A stretch of 64,000 nt of DNA from Mycobacteroides chelonae CCUG 47445 (GCF_001632805.1 NZ_CP007220.1:4030001-4094000); one strand, 5' to 3'. Shown: positions 53,631 to 63,208, counted from the first letter of the stretch. Notes: generated by a model not told the origin, from the sequence alone. Numbers and translations are program-made.

Positions 53631-54233
53631 CTACCCCGCCGGTTCCGAATACACGACATCGACCAACTCATCGCCGTCGAACACCAGCGAGGTGAGTGAG
53701 GCGACGTTGCACTGACGCTTACGAGGGTCGTGCCACAGTCGCTTACCGAGCAGATGCTGACGGGCGGTCCACACCGGCAACTGATGGCTCACGCAGACCA
53801 CCTCAGCGCCCGCGGCGCGACTGCGCGCGCGGTCGATCGCCGCCGACATCCGGAACGCGATGTCGGCGTATGGCTCTCCCCAGGACGGGGTGAACGGGTC
53901 GCGCAGCTTCCACCAATTCCGGGGGTCCCGCAAAGCGCCGTCACCCACCGATACCTTCATACCCTCAAAGGAGTTGCCCGCCTCGATGAGATCGTCGTCG
54001 GTCACGATGGTGAGTCCGTGCGCCTCGGCGATGGGTGTGGCAGTCTGCTGAGCACGCAGTAGCGGCGAAGCGATCACCGCTGCAATCTTGTTGCCCTGCA
54101 GTGATTCTGCCACCTTCGCGGCTTGTCCCTGACCTTTGTCCGACAACCGAAAGTTGGGCAGCCGGCCGTACAGAATGCCCTCCGGGTTGTGTACCTCGCC
54201 ATGGCGCATCAAATGAACAGTGGTGCGGCTCAT
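53631..54233 (-). CDS. Histidine phosphatase (phosphoglycerate mutase-like)
   Basis: A 200-residue member of the histidine phosphatase superfamily (Rv0525). The phosphoacceptor motif is LMRHGEVHNP (about 8-17) and the second His lies in VVCVSHQLPVWTARQ (about 153). The substrate is unknown; its place between hemL and the cytochrome genes is conserved. It starts 9 bp after hemL. Confidence 0.9.
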   Translation of the reverse strand: MSRTTVHLMRHGEVHNPEGILYGRLPNFRLSDKGQGQAAKVAESLQGNKIAAVIASPLLRAQQTATPIAEAHGLTIVTDDDLIEAGNSFEGMKVSVGDGALRDPRNWWKLRDPFTPSWGEPYADIAFRMSAAIDRARSRAAGAEVVCVSHQLPVWTARQHLLGKRLWHDPRKRQCNVASLTSLVFDGDELVDVVYSEPAG

Positions 54234-54242
54234 CGAAATTCC

Positions 54243-55583
54243 TTACCTCTCCTCGACAGAGGCCGCGGCACGGGCAGCGGCGGGCAAAGCGTCGGCAATA
54301 CGGTCGAACGCCTCGTCATCGAGGGCGGTGGAAACGAACCAGGTCTCGAACGCGCTCGGCGGCGCGTACACATCGCGGCTCAGCAGTGCATGGAAAAATG
54401 CGGGATAGCGCCAGGTGTCGGTGGCCTTGGCGCTCTCGAAGTCATGCACCGGCTCGGCGCCGAAGAAGAGGCTGAACATGTTGCCGGCGCGGCCGATCTG
54501 GTGCGCCACCCCCTCGGCATCCAGCGCCGCGGTAATCAGTGCGATGAGTGCATCGGCGTTACGATCAAGCGTTTCATAGGCTTTCACATCTGCCGCACGC
54601 AAAGAGGCCAGCCCGGCGGCAACAGCGATCGGATTGCCGGACAACGTGCCCGCCTGATACACCGGCCCCAACGGGGCCAGGCGCTCCATGATGTCGGCAC
54701 GGCCACCGAACGCTGCGGCGGGCATGCCACCGCTCATCACCTTGCCGAACGTCACCAGATCCCCGGCGACCTGGTCGATGCCGAACCAGCCCGAACGGCT
54801 GACGCGGAATCCCGTCATGACCTCGTCCATGATGAGCAGCGCGCCATGGTTTTCGGTGATGCGCCGCAGTCCGGTGTTGAAATCCGGTGCGGGCGCGACG
54901 GTGCCCATGTTGCCGGCGGCCGCCTCGGTGATGACAGCGGCGATCTGATCACCTTGTTCGGCGAAGGTGCGAGCCACGGCACCAATGTCGTTGTACGGCA
55001 GCACGATGGTGTCGGCCGCGGAGGCGCCGGTGACACCGGGCGAGGAGGGCAGGCCCAGGGTGGCCACCCCGGAGCCAGCATCGGCCAGCAGGGCGTCCAC
55101 ATGCCCGTGGTAACAACCGGCGAACTTGACGATCTTGGGCCGTCCGGTGAATCCGCGAGCCAGGCGCACCGCACTCATGGTGGCCTCGGTTCCGGAGTTG
55201 ACCAGACGCACCTTTTCCACCGGCTGCACGCGATCGATGAGTTCGCGCGCGAGCTCGATCTCCCCCTCGACGGGTGCGCCGTAGGACAGCCCGTCCTTGG
55301 CGGCCCGTTGCACGGCCTCCACCACAGCGGGGTGTGCGTGGCCGAGGATCAGCGGACCCCAGGAGCAGACCAGGTCCACGTACCGGTTGTCGTCGACATC
55401 AGTGAGCCAGCATCCGGCGCCGGATTTGATGAACCGCGGGACACCCCCGACCGCCGCGAAGGCACGCACCGGCGAGTTCACTCCACCTGGGATAACGGCC
55501 GAGGCGTCGGCGAACAGACGTGCGGAGTTGGCTGTCTCGTCAGGCACGGCATCCAGTGTCTCAGCTGGCGCCAAATCGTCCAC
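54243..55583 (-). CDS. hemL: Glutamate-1-semialdehyde 2,1-aminomutase HemL
   Basis: A 446-residue PLP enzyme that makes 5-aminolevulinate for haem (Rv0524). The PLP Lys is in [18 protein letters not shown] (about 275); other markers are [28 protein letters not shown] and [11 protein letters not shown]. It heads the operon through which haem supply is linked to cytochrome c assembly. Confidence 0.95.
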   Translation of the reverse strand: MDDLAPAETLDAVPDETANSARLFADASAVIPGGVNSPVRAFAAVGGVPRFIKSGAGCWLTDVDDNRYVDLVCSWGPLILGHAHPAVVEAVQRAAKDGLSYGAPVEGEIELARELIDRVQPVEKVRLVNSGTEATMSAVRLARGFTGRPKIVKFAGCYHGHVDALLADAGSGVATLGLPSSPGVTGASAADTIVLPYNDIGAVARTFAEQGDQIAAVITEAAAGNMGTVAPAPDFNTGLRRITENHGALLIMDEVMTGFRVSRSGWFGIDQVAGDLVTFGKVMSGGMPAAAFGGRADIMERLAPLGPVYQAGTLSGNPIAVAAGLASLRAADVKAYETLDRNADALIALITAALDAEGVAHQIGRAGNMFSLFFGAEPVHDFESAKATDTWRYPAFFHALLSRDVYAPPSAFETWFVSTALDDEAFDRIADALPAAARAAASVEER

Positions 55584-55599
55584 TACAGGGTGTAGTGGA

Positions 55600-55989
55600 T
55601 CAGGCAGGTCTCAGCGCAAAAGTGGGGTGATCGGCGTCGTCGGGCAGCTGGGCGAAATAGCCGTCCACCACCTTCCCGGCCTTGGGCTTGTAGGCGGCGA
55701 TGATGGGTGCACGGTCGGCGACCGGGACCTCGGTAGCCGTGTATGCCGTGGTAGCGCCCTTGACCGTGAGTGTCACCTGCGGGTTGGCCCTGATGTTCTT
55801 GACCCATTGACTCTCGCCACGGGTGGACACCAGGTACTTGACTCCCTCGACATCCACGGTCGCCACCGGGATCTGCTGGGGCTCCCCGCTGACCCGCTTG
55901 GTGATCGTGAGCGTCTCGCCGATATTGGCGGCCATCGCCACCCGGTTGAAAACCTTGCGCACGAACCAAGGGGGCTTGAGGTATGCCAT
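55600..55989 (-). CDS. Ddn-like deazaflavin oxidoreductase family protein
   Basis: A 129-residue F420-type split-barrel protein of the shorter AclJ/Ddn subgroup: [21 protein letters not shown] near 27-47, then [25 protein letters not shown] with the characteristic W-KNI-ANP block. It probably reduces a small organic substrate. It lies 16 bp upstream of hemL on the same strand and is divergent from another family member with only 21 bp between the starts. Confidence 0.82.
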   Translation of the reverse strand: MAYLKPPWFVRKVFNRVAMAANIGETLTITKRVSGEPQQIPVATVDVEGVKYLVSTRGESQWVKNIRANPQVTLTVKGATTAYTATEVPVADRAPIIAAYKPKAGKVVDGYFAQLPDDADHPTFALRPA

Positions 55990-56010
55990 GGATCACAGTT
56001 TGATGGTGGT

Positions 56011-56382
56011 ATGCAGATACCGCAATCGGTCGCGCGCTTCAACAAATACGTCACCAACCCCGTCCAGCGGCTGTGGGCGGGCTGGGCCCCGAGCTTCGCC
56101 ATCATCGAGCACAAGGGCCGCAAGTCGGGCAAGGAGTTCCGGACGCCCGTCACCGCCTTCAAGACTCCCGACGGCGTGGCCATTCTGCTGACCTATGGCC
56201 CGGACCGGGACTGGCTGAAGAACCTCAATGCGGCCGGCGGCGGCAAGATCGTGCGCCGTGGGAAGACCCACGACGTCGTCAATCCGCGGGTGGTCAGCCG
56301 GGATGAGGCGGCGGCACTGGTCAAGAGCCGCGCATTCGGGAAGCTTCCGTTCGATCAGGCCGTGCTGCTGACCTACGCCTAG
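56011..56382 (+). CDS. Ddn-like deazaflavin oxidoreductase family protein
   Basis: A 123-residue family member of the Ddn type: NKYVTNPVQRLWAGWAPSFAIIEHKGRKSGKEFRTPV holds the GRKSGKEFRTP signature, followed by LLTYGPDRDWLKNLNAAGGG. The ATG at 56011 matches the family; the longer frame from 55297 lies antisense to hemL. It is the fourth Ddn-like gene in the window and forms a divergent pair with the previous one. Confidence 0.84.
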   Translation: MQIPQSVARFNKYVTNPVQRLWAGWAPSFAIIEHKGRKSGKEFRTPVTAFKTPDGVAILLTYGPDRDWLKNLNAAGGGKIVRRGKTHDVVNPRVVSRDEAAALVKSRAFGKLPFDQAVLLTYA

Positions 56383-56409
56383 CTCTTCTCTGCGCGGATA
56401 GACCTGCGT

Positions 56410-58503
56410 CTACCAGATCTTCACGAACTTGTCCGGCGGATTCACCATGGGATCGCCTGCCAGGCAACCGAAATCAGTGGCGAACGGCGCGACGTTGGGC
56501 ACCACGCCGTTGATGCGCAACGCCGGCGGTGAATGCGGATCGGCAGCGAGCTGAGTGATCGCGGCCTCCGGACGCTGCTTGTCCCGCCAGATCCGCGCGT
56601 AATTCAGGAAGAACCGCTGCGTGTCGTTGAACCCGACGATGCCGTTGATCTTGTCGCCGCCGCCCTTCTTGGCCAGCTCCGCGACCAGCGCGTCATAAGC
56701 GGTGTTGACACCGCCGAGGTCCGCGATGTTCTCCCCCAACGTGAGCTTCCCGTCCACATGCAGGTCGGGGCGCCCCGGAATCGGCGCGTAGGCATTGAAC
56801 TGCTCCACCAGCCGGTTGGCACGCTTCTCGAACTCCTCACGGTCGTTCGGCGTCCACCAATTGACCCGGTTGCCCTCACCGTCGAATTGGCTGCCCTCGT
56901 CGTCGAACGCGTGGGTGAACTCGTGTCCGATCACGGCACCGATACCGCCGTAGTTGAACGCCGGATCACCCTTCGGGTCGTAGAAGGGCGCCTGCAGAAT
57001 CGCGGCGGGGATGGTGATGCTGTTCTCGGTGGGGTCGTACTGCGCGTTGACCGTCTGCGGTGTCATCCCCCACAGCGACCGATCGGTCGGGTGACCGATC
57101 TTGGCCATGTCGAAGTCGTGGTTGAACTTCAACGCCGCGGCCCGGTCGGTATAGAAGTTGTCGCCGGTCAGCTTCAGTTTCGAGAAGTCCCGATCCTTGT
57201 CGGGGAAGCCCACCTTGAGGATCAGCTTGTCCCACTTACCCTTTGCGGCCAGCTTGGTCTGCGGGCTCATCCAGTCGACGGCCTCGATTCGCTTACGCAA
57301 CGCCTCCTTGACATTGCCCACCATCTCGGTCGCCGAGCGCTTCGCACGATCGCTGAACATGCGATCGACGTACAACTGCCCCAGCGCCGGCCCCACCAGT
57401 GTGTTGACCGCTTCTAACCCCTGCTCCCAGCGCTGTTTTTGCGCGGTGGTTCCGGTCAGCGCCGATTTGTACTTGAAAGCGTTGTCGCGGAATGCCGTTG
57501 ACAAGGCGGCAGCGGATCTGTGTACCGCATGAAACGTCAGGTACGACTTCCAGGTGTCCAGATCGGTGGTGGACAGTAGCCGGTCAAACGTCGTAAAGAA
57601 CTCGGTCTCGGCCAGCGAGAAAGCCCTGGCCTCCGGGGCGCCGTGCGCCTTCAGGTAAGCGCCCCATTCGAAGTGCGGCGTCACCGCATCGGCCTGGGCC
57701 ACGGTTACCAACTTGTACTGGTTAGCCGGATCACGTTGTTGCACAGGGCTCAACGTCGCTGCGGCCAGCGCCGATTCGAGGGCGGCCACCTGTTCGGCCC
57801 GGGCCTTGGCGGCCGCCTGGTCCGCGCCGATCAATTCGAACGTCGACGCGATATAGGTGCGGTAGGCATCGAAGACCGATGCGTACTTCGGATCGGTGTA
57901 GTAATCCTTGGCCGGCATGCCCAGCGCGTCGGCCCGCGCATAGCCGATCTGTTCGGTGGCATTGGCATAGTCGGCACCGGCAGTGAAATCGAAAACCAGA
58001 TGCTGTCCGGTGGCGCTGTCGGCAGCCAGAAAGGCCGCGAGTTCTTCAGGCGATGCGATCTGATCGATCGCGGCGAGCGTCGGCCGGATGGGGTCATATC
58101 CCGCTGCGTCGAGCTTCGCGTCGTCGGTGGCGGCACGGTACAGAAGCCCGACTTGATAGTTGACCGACTCATGATCAGCGGTACCCAGTCCCGAGACCGC
58201 ACCCTCGACGATCTCGCGCTGAACCTTGCGTGACTCGTCGGCCAGCATGTCGAAACTGCCGTAGCTGGACTTGTCAGCGGGGATGGTGGCGTCTTCGGCC
58301 CACTTCGCGTTCACAAACCCGTTGAGATCACTGCACGCGGCAAAACGCATGCTCAGCTGCGCGTTGTCGAATGTCGGAATCGGGGCGTTCGATGCCACCG
58401 GGGCGGTGCGCTGGTCATGGGTACACCCGGAAATGGACAGCACCAGCACTAACGCCGCCACACCGGCGGATCGACTCAAAGGCATGCCCACCATTTTGCC
58501 CAT
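56410..58503 (-). CDS. M13 (neprilysin-like) zinc peptidase lipoprotein
   Basis: A 697-residue M13 endopeptidase. The zinc motif HEFTH is in IGAVIGHEFTHAFDDEGSQFDG and the third ligand Glu in LTLGENIADLGG; NAQYDPTENSITIPAAILQ and the C-terminal INGVVPNVAPFATDFGC (substrate site Arg just before) are typical. Unlike my recollection of M. tuberculosis Zmp1, it has a signal peptide with lipobox SISGC (Cys at about 27), so it should be anchored outside the membrane. ATG at 58485 is an alternative start. Confidence 0.92.
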   Translation of the reverse strand: MGKMVGMPLSRSAGVAALVLVLSISGCTHDQRTAPVASNAPIPTFDNAQLSMRFAACSDLNGFVNAKWAEDATIPADKSSYGSFDMLADESRKVQREIVEGAVSGLGTADHESVNYQVGLLYRAATDDAKLDAAGYDPIRPTLAAIDQIASPEELAAFLAADSATGQHLVFDFTAGADYANATEQIGYARADALGMPAKDYYTDPKYASVFDAYRTYIASTFELIGADQAAAKARAEQVAALESALAAATLSPVQQRDPANQYKLVTVAQADAVTPHFEWGAYLKAHGAPEARAFSLAETEFFTTFDRLLSTTDLDTWKSYLTFHAVHRSAAALSTAFRDNAFKYKSALTGTTAQKQRWEQGLEAVNTLVGPALGQLYVDRMFSDRAKRSATEMVGNVKEALRKRIEAVDWMSPQTKLAAKGKWDKLILKVGFPDKDRDFSKLKLTGDNFYTDRAAALKFNHDFDMAKIGHPTDRSLWGMTPQTVNAQYDPTENSITIPAAILQAPFYDPKGDPAFNYGGIGAVIGHEFTHAFDDEGSQFDGEGNRVNWWTPNDREEFEKRANRLVEQFNAYAPIPGRPDLHVDGKLTLGENIADLGGVNTAYDALVAELAKKGGGDKINGIVGFNDTQRFFLNYARIWRDKQRPEAAITQLAADPHSPPALRINGVVPNVAPFATDFGCLAGDPMVNPPDKFVKIW

Positions 58504-58592
58504 CTAAGCCGCTACGTCGAGCCTCACACTGTGGCGGGTTTCACGGAGAGCGGGAATTGGTTCGACTGGCTAACGGTCGTACGCTGGCACGA

Positions 58593-59372
58593 GTGCCGGT
58601 GCAGGAGATGCTTCTCGTCGCGCTCGCCGCGTTCGGCGCCGGTGCGATCAACGTGGTCGCCGGGTCCGGCACCCTCATCACCTTCCCCACTCTCATCGCG
58701 TTCGGCTACCCGCCCGTGGTGGCGACGATGTCGAATGCCATCGGACTGACCGTCGGCAGCATGACCGGCGTGTGGGGGTATCGCCGCGAGCTGACCGGAC
58801 AATGGCCCCGGCTCAAATGGCAGATACCGGCCGTGCTGATCGGTGCGCTCATCGGGTCGTTCCTGCTGCTGCATCTCCCCGAGAAGACGTTCGTCACCAT
58901 CGTGCCCGTGCTACTGATCCTGGCGCTGGTGTTGGTGGTGGTCGGCCCCCGTATTCAGGCCTGGGCGCGTCGGCGTTCCGAGGCACAGGGCCTCAGCGCA
59001 GATCATGTCCCTCCGGGTCGCATGGCCGCACTCACCGGAGGAAACTTCCTCGTCGGGATCTACGGCGGGTACTTCACCGCAGCCCAAGGCATCATGCAGA
59101 TCGCGGTGATGGGCGCACTGCTACCCGAATCCATGCAGCGGATGAACGCGGCCAAGAACGTGCTGGCCATGATCACCAATATCGTTGCCGCTCTTGCATA
59201 CACGATCGTCGCCTTTGACCGGGTGAGCTGGACGGCGGCCGGGATCATCGCGGCGGGCTCGTTCGTGGGTGGACTCGCCGGCGCGCGCTGGGGGCGCAAA
59301 CTCTCCCCGGGTGCGCTGCGGGTGGTCATCGTGGCGGTGGGTCTGATCGGCTTGTGGCGCCTGCTCTTCTGA
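58593..59372 (+). CDS. TSUP family transporter (TauE/SafE, DUF81)
   Basis: A 259-residue membrane protein with about eight helices and two homologous halves. LVALAAFGAGAINVVAGSGTLITFP is the N-terminal TSUP signature and GGNFLVGIYGGYFTAAQGI its second-half counterpart. The family exports or imports sulfite, sulfoacetate and other organosulfur anions. The start is a GTG (58593, with GTG 58599 and ATG 58608 also possible); the longer frame runs back under the peptidase gene and is rejected. Confidence 0.87.
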   Translation: MPVQEMLLVALAAFGAGAINVVAGSGTLITFPTLIAFGYPPVVATMSNAIGLTVGSMTGVWGYRRELTGQWPRLKWQIPAVLIGALIGSFLLLHLPEKTFVTIVPVLLILALVLVVVGPRIQAWARRRSEAQGLSADHVPPGRMAALTGGNFLVGIYGGYFTAAQGIMQIAVMGALLPESMQRMNAAKNVLAMITNIVAALAYTIVAFDRVSWTAAGIIAAGSFVGGLAGARWGRKLSPGALRVVIVAVGLIGLWRLLF

Positions 59373-59395
59373 CCTTGCCGCGGATGTCGGCTACC

Positions 59396-61573
59396 TCAGC
59401 GGAAGGTTCGCAGCCGCAGGCTGTTCAGCACCACGAAGACCGATGACATCGCCATCGCCGCACCCGCGATCATCGGGTTGAGCAGGCCCAGAGCCGCGAG
59501 CGGAATAGCAGCGGTGTTGTAGGCGAAGGCCCAGAACAGATTGGCCTTGATGGTGCCGAGTGTCTTGCGCGACAGCCGCAGTGCCGTCGGCACCGTGGTT
59601 AGGTCACCGCGCACCAGGGTCACATCGCTGGCCTCGATCGCGGCATCGGTGCCGGTACCCATGGCCATCCCGATATCGGCTGTGGCCAGTGCGGCGGAGT
59701 CGTTGACCCCGTCGCCCACCATTGCGACCTTCTTGCCCTCGGCCTGCAGACGCTTGACGACATCCGCCTTCTCGGTGGGTTTGACTCCCGCGATGACATC
59801 GCTCGCGGCGATACCGACTTCCTCGGCGACACGGGCGGCCACCTCCGCGTTGTCGCCCGTCAGCAGCACCGGAGTAATACCCATGGCCTTGAGTTCGTCG
59901 ATGGCCTGCCGGCTCGACGGTTTCACCGTGTCCGCCACCTCGATCTCACCCCGGCGCAGGCCACCCCAGATGATCGCCGCGGTGGTGTTCTGACCCGCGA
60001 TAGCCTCGATCGAAACCTCTTGACCATCGACGACACCGGTGACACCGATGCCGGGCTCGTTACGGAATCCGGTCACCGGGGACAGCGCGAGCCCACGCGT
60101 CCGCGCCGCATCCACGATGGCCCTGGCCACCGGATGCTCGGAAGCCGATTCCACCGAGGCGGCGATACGCAGGATCTCGTCGGCGTCGGAAACACCTGAC
60201 CCGATGTTGCGGCGCACGGCCACAACGCTCATCACGCCGGTGGTCACGGTGCCTGTCTTGTCGAGTACCACGGTGTCGATGCTCTTGACGTTCTCCAGCA
60301 CCTCCGGACCCTTGATCAGCACACCCAGCTGCGCCCCACGCCCGGTACCCACCAGAATCGCTGTGGGCGTGGCCAATCCGAGTGCACACGGGCACGCGAT
60401 GATCAGCACCGCGACGGCCGCGGTGAAGGCCGACGACAGCGGGTAGCCCTGAGCCACCCAGCCGACGAACGTCAACGCCGCGATTCCGAGTACGACGGGC
60501 ACGAACACCGACGACACCCGATCAGCGAGCCGCTGCACCTGCGCCTTACCGGTTTGCGCCTCCGACACCAGCTGCGCCATTCGGGCCAGCTGTGTGTCGG
60601 CGCCCACCTTGTTGGCGCGTACGACAATCCGCCCGTGAGTGTTGACGTAGCCACCGACCACCAGGTCTCCCGCGCCGACCTCTACAGGTACGGACTCACC
60701 CGTCATGGTGGCGGTATCCAAGGCCGAGTGACCGTCGACCACTACGCCGTCAGTCGCGACGCGCTCCCCCGGGCGCACGATGAATTCGTCGCCCACCGCC
60801 AATTGCTCGACGGGGATGCGCGTCTCGTGCCCGCCACGCAACACCGCGACATCCTTGGCACCTAGGGATAGCAGCGCCCGCAGCGCCGAGCCTGCCGAGC
60901 GCTTGGCGCGTGACTCGGCGAACCTGCCCGCGAGCAGGAACACGGTGACCGCCGCGACGACCTCGAAGTAAACGTGGACATCCCCGTGGGTATGCCCGGC
61001 GCTCGCGAACAGCACCCACAGCGACCACACGTACGCCGCGATGGTTCCCAGTGACACCAGGGTGTCCATCGTCGAGGCGCCGTGGCGTGCGTTGACGAAC
61101 GCGGCACGGTGGAACGGGTAGCCGCCCCACAGCAGGATCGGTGTAGTCAGCGCCGCGACCACAATCTCCCAGCCGGAGAAATGCCAGGGCATCACCATCG
61201 AGATGGCAACCACCGGGATGGCCAATAGCAGCGAGCCGAGCAGCCGCGTCTTGAGCTGATTGTCGGGCACGTCGTGGTTCATGTGATCGTGCGGATCGGC
61301 GCCGTGATGCTCGTGACCGCTCCGCTGAGGGCCGCTGCGTGAGCCGCCGACCACCTGGGCCTTGTAACCCACAGACTCGACAGCCTTGACCAAGTCCTCA
61401 TCGGCGATCGAACCGTCGTGCTCGACCCGGGCACTCTCCAGCGCCAGATTCACGCGCGCGGTCACGCCCTCGAGCTTGTTAAGTCCCTTCTCCACACGGG
61501 ACGCGCATGAGGCACACGTCATGCCATGCAGCCGCAGATCGGTGGTCTCCATGCCCGTGTCAGTGAACTCCAT
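59396..61573 (-). CDS. Copper-exporting P1B-type ATPase
   Basis: A 725-residue heavy-metal ATPase. One HMA domain starts at residue 10 with GMTCASC; a His-rich linker (HEHHGADPHDHMNHD) follows. Helices then lead to the metal site IACPCALGLATP (CPC), the phosphorylation motif DKTGT, SEHPVARAIV and GDGVNDSAAL. CPC plus the downstream YN and MxxSS-type motifs (FAYNTAAIP, AGAAMAMSSVFVV) mark a Cu(I) exporter. Its promoter carries a RicR/CsoR-like box. The ATG at 61573 follows a perfect -10 by 6 bp, so the message is probably leaderless. Confidence 0.94.
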   Translation of the reverse strand: MEFTDTGMETTDLRLHGMTCASCASRVEKGLNKLEGVTARVNLALESARVEHDGSIADEDLVKAVESVGYKAQVVGGSRSGPQRSGHEHHGADPHDHMNHDVPDNQLKTRLLGSLLLAIPVVAISMVMPWHFSGWEIVVAALTTPILLWGGYPFHRAAFVNARHGASTMDTLVSLGTIAAYVWSLWVLFASAGHTHGDVHVYFEVVAAVTVFLLAGRFAESRAKRSAGSALRALLSLGAKDVAVLRGGHETRIPVEQLAVGDEFIVRPGERVATDGVVVDGHSALDTATMTGESVPVEVGAGDLVVGGYVNTHGRIVVRANKVGADTQLARMAQLVSEAQTGKAQVQRLADRVSSVFVPVVLGIAALTFVGWVAQGYPLSSAFTAAVAVLIIACPCALGLATPTAILVGTGRGAQLGVLIKGPEVLENVKSIDTVVLDKTGTVTTGVMSVVAVRRNIGSGVSDADEILRIAASVESASEHPVARAIVDAARTRGLALSPVTGFRNEPGIGVTGVVDGQEVSIEAIAGQNTTAAIIWGGLRRGEIEVADTVKPSSRQAIDELKAMGITPVLLTGDNAEVAARVAEEVGIAASDVIAGVKPTEKADVVKRLQAEGKKVAMVGDGVNDSAALATADIGMAMGTGTDAAIEASDVTLVRGDLTTVPTALRLSRKTLGTIKANLFWAFAYNTAAIPLAALGLLNPMIAGAAMAMSSVFVVLNSLRLRTFR

Positions 61574-61579
61574 GCCTAA

Positions 61580-61598
61580 ATCATACCCCTAGGGGGTA
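61580..61598 (-). promoter_or_regulatory. Copper-responsive-type box overlapping a consensus -10
   Basis: TACCCCTAGGGGGTA at 61584-61598 fits the TACCC-N5-GGGTA form of the mycobacterial RicR/CsoR copper operators. On the minus strand TATGAT (61585-61580) is a consensus -10 hexamer that overlaps the box by two bases and ends 6 bp before the ATG at 61573. A repressor on the box would block RNA polymerase, and copper would release it. Confidence 0.75.
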
Positions 61599-61620
61599 CT
61601 AAACGATAGGGTGACCTGCA

Positions 61621-62379
61621 CTACAAGTCGCGCCGCGCCACCACGATCTGCAGTGGCATCGGCAGCTGAACTCTGGCGCGGAGTTCGACAACTATCGACG
61701 GATCCGCGTGTGCAGCCAGGCTACGCAACGCCCTCGGGCCATAGGCGCGCAGCTGGCTGATCGCGCCGTCGTGCAGGACCGGGCGCACCCATCCCACCGC
61801 CGCCACGAAGAGATATGACGGCGCCAGCAGTGGAGCCGGCAAGCGCAGCAAGTCGATGATCAAGAGCGTGCGTCCGACCCGGGTGCCCTCTGCGAAGACC
61901 TTGGCGGCAAGCGACGGCGGCAGATGATGAAACGACAGCGCGAACACCACCAGATCGAACGCACCGTCCGGCGCATCGATAGCTGTCGCATCCATGGCGC
62001 GCACGGTCACCCGAGAGTCCGAACCCAGATCCGACGCCGCGATACCCGCGACAGAGGAGGGCTCGATATCCGTCACCGTGATCGAGGCGTCAGGACGTAA
62101 CTTCAGCAGTTCACGAGAGAGCCCGCCATGGGCGGCGCCGAGCTCGAGCACGCGCGGACTGTCGATACCGACCAGAAATCCGGCCGCCTGCTCCGCATTC
62201 CACCTGTGCAGCCCCTTCTTCTCGCCGAGGAGGTCAAGCGCCTCCACGACGGCGCGTTTCTTCGCCGGGACATCGTCGCGGTCCAGGTACTCCAGCCGGT
62301 CCGTCTGCAGCTTGCGGTCCCACAAGCGCGCGCCGAAACCAGCACGCGGCATCAGGTCGATATCAACGGTTGGTGTCAT
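61621..62379 (-). CDS. Class I SAM-dependent methyltransferase
   Basis: A 252-residue methyltransferase. Motif I is RVLELGAAHGGLSRELL (about 75-91), the acidic motif II VTDIEPSSV, and the post-motif block FDLVVFALSFHHLPPSLA. The N-terminal DRKLQTDRLEYLDRDDVP and the C-terminal RAYGPRALRSLAAHA are of a type I do not recognise; the substrate is unknown. A TAGTCT -10 ends 6 bp before the ATG (leaderless geometry) and a perfect palindrome lies just upstream. Confidence 0.84.
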   Translation of the reverse strand: MTPTVDIDLMPRAGFGARLWDRKLQTDRLEYLDRDDVPAKKRAVVEALDLLGEKKGLHRWNAEQAAGFLVGIDSPRVLELGAAHGGLSRELLKLRPDASITVTDIEPSSVAGIAASDLGSDSRVTVRAMDATAIDAPDGAFDLVVFALSFHHLPPSLAAKVFAEGTRVGRTLLIIDLLRLPAPLLAPSYLFVAAVGWVRPVLHDGAISQLRAYGPRALRSLAAHADPSIVVELRARVQLPMPLQIVVARRDL

Positions 62380-62396
62380 GACACCAGACTATCTCG

Positions 62397-62415
62397 ATAT
62401 CAGGTGACCTGATAT
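62397..62415. promoter_or_regulatory. Perfect 19-bp palindrome upstream of the methyltransferase
   Basis: ATATCAGGTGACCTGATAT at 62397-62415 is a 9+1+9 perfect palindrome. It lies 18-36 bp upstream of the ATG at 62379, where the -35 region of the TAGTCT promoter would be. A TetR- or MarR-type dimer is the expected binder, but no such regulator is next to it in the window. Confidence 0.7.
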
Positions 62416-62420
62416 TAGAA

Positions 62421-62690
62421 TTAGCTGTGAATAGTCCGGCCAGCGTCACGACGGGCCCGCACACCCCGCGACACCGCAGAAACCAGGAACACCCCGGCCA
62501 CCGCGGTGAGCACGAGCGCCCGCGCCACGCACGCGCCGTCCAGGGCGGTGAAGTACAACGTTGGCTCGCCCTTGGCGATGGGCGCGACCTCGGTGGGTAT
62601 GCGCGCGGCCACCGCCGCCCACATTGCGAGCACCATCGCCACCGCCGCGATGGCCAGATCCAGTGCTACGCGCTTCCCAAACTTCACCAC
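62421..62690 (-). CDS. Small membrane protein
   Basis: An 89-residue protein with two membrane helices (about 8-30 and 55-76) separated by RIPTEVAPIAKGEPTLYFTALDG, and a basic C-terminus. No family recognised. It overlaps the DUF3093-like gene by 7 bp, so it is translated from the same message. Confidence 0.68.
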   Translation of the reverse strand: MVKFGKRVALDLAIAAVAMVLAMWAAVAARIPTEVAPIAKGEPTLYFTALDGACVARALVLTAVAGVFLVSAVSRGVRARRDAGRTIHS

Positions 62691-63208
62691 TGCTCACTCT
62701 CGGTATCGATTTCCGGATCATCACCCAGATCCATGCCTGCCGGCGGCGCAGGCACCAAGGTGGTGAGCGCGCTCCGCAGCTCCTCATGTTTCTTGGCCCA
62801 GGCCTGCGCACGACGCCCCCCGGTCAGGCGCAGTCCGACAGGTTTGCGCCCCTTTGGCACGCCCGTCAGCTCGCCCAGTGGACGCGATTCCTCCCATACG
62901 TGACGGTCGGCGTCGGGATACAGCCACTTGATCTGGCTGACCGCCAGCGTCTCGCCACCCTGACGAAGTTCGGTGGGTGTCAGCTCCACCGTGGCGTGCA
63001 CCCGCGCGGCGTAAATCTGCAGCGCGATAAAGAAGGCCACGATGGCCGCCGTGATCAACGGCATGACCGGACTGAAGCCACCCTTGCCCCACACTTGCAG
63101 GCCGAACATGATCAACCCGGCGAAGGGACCGAGCAACAGCCACCGCCACCGACCACCGGGCTCATAGAACAGACGCGGTTCAGCGTCGGCCACGTCAGCC
63201 ATCTTCAC
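62684..63208 (-). CDS. Membrane-anchored PH-like protein (DUF3093-like)
   Basis: A 174-residue protein. RLFYEPGGRWRWLLLGPFAG begins the first of two membrane helices (about 20-65); a soluble beta-rich domain follows (ARVHATVELTPTELRQGGETLAVSQIKWL and ESRPLGELTGVPKGRKPVGLRLTGGRRAQAWA), as in DUF3093/PH-like membrane proteins. An Asp/Glu-rich tail ends it. Function unknown. Confidence 0.72.
   Translation of the reverse strand: MKMADVADAEPRLFYEPGGRWRWLLLGPFAGLIMFGLQVWGKGGFSPVMPLITAAIVAFFIALQIYAARVHATVELTPTELRQGGETLAVSQIKWLYPDADRHVWEESRPLGELTGVPKGRKPVGLRLTGGRRAQAWAKKHEELRSALTTLVPAPPAGMDLGDDPEIDTESEQW

Noticed and set aside
54123..55595. Plus-strand frame of 490 codons over hemL
   Set aside because: Shadow of hemL on the other strand; composition is that of reverse-complement coding DNA.
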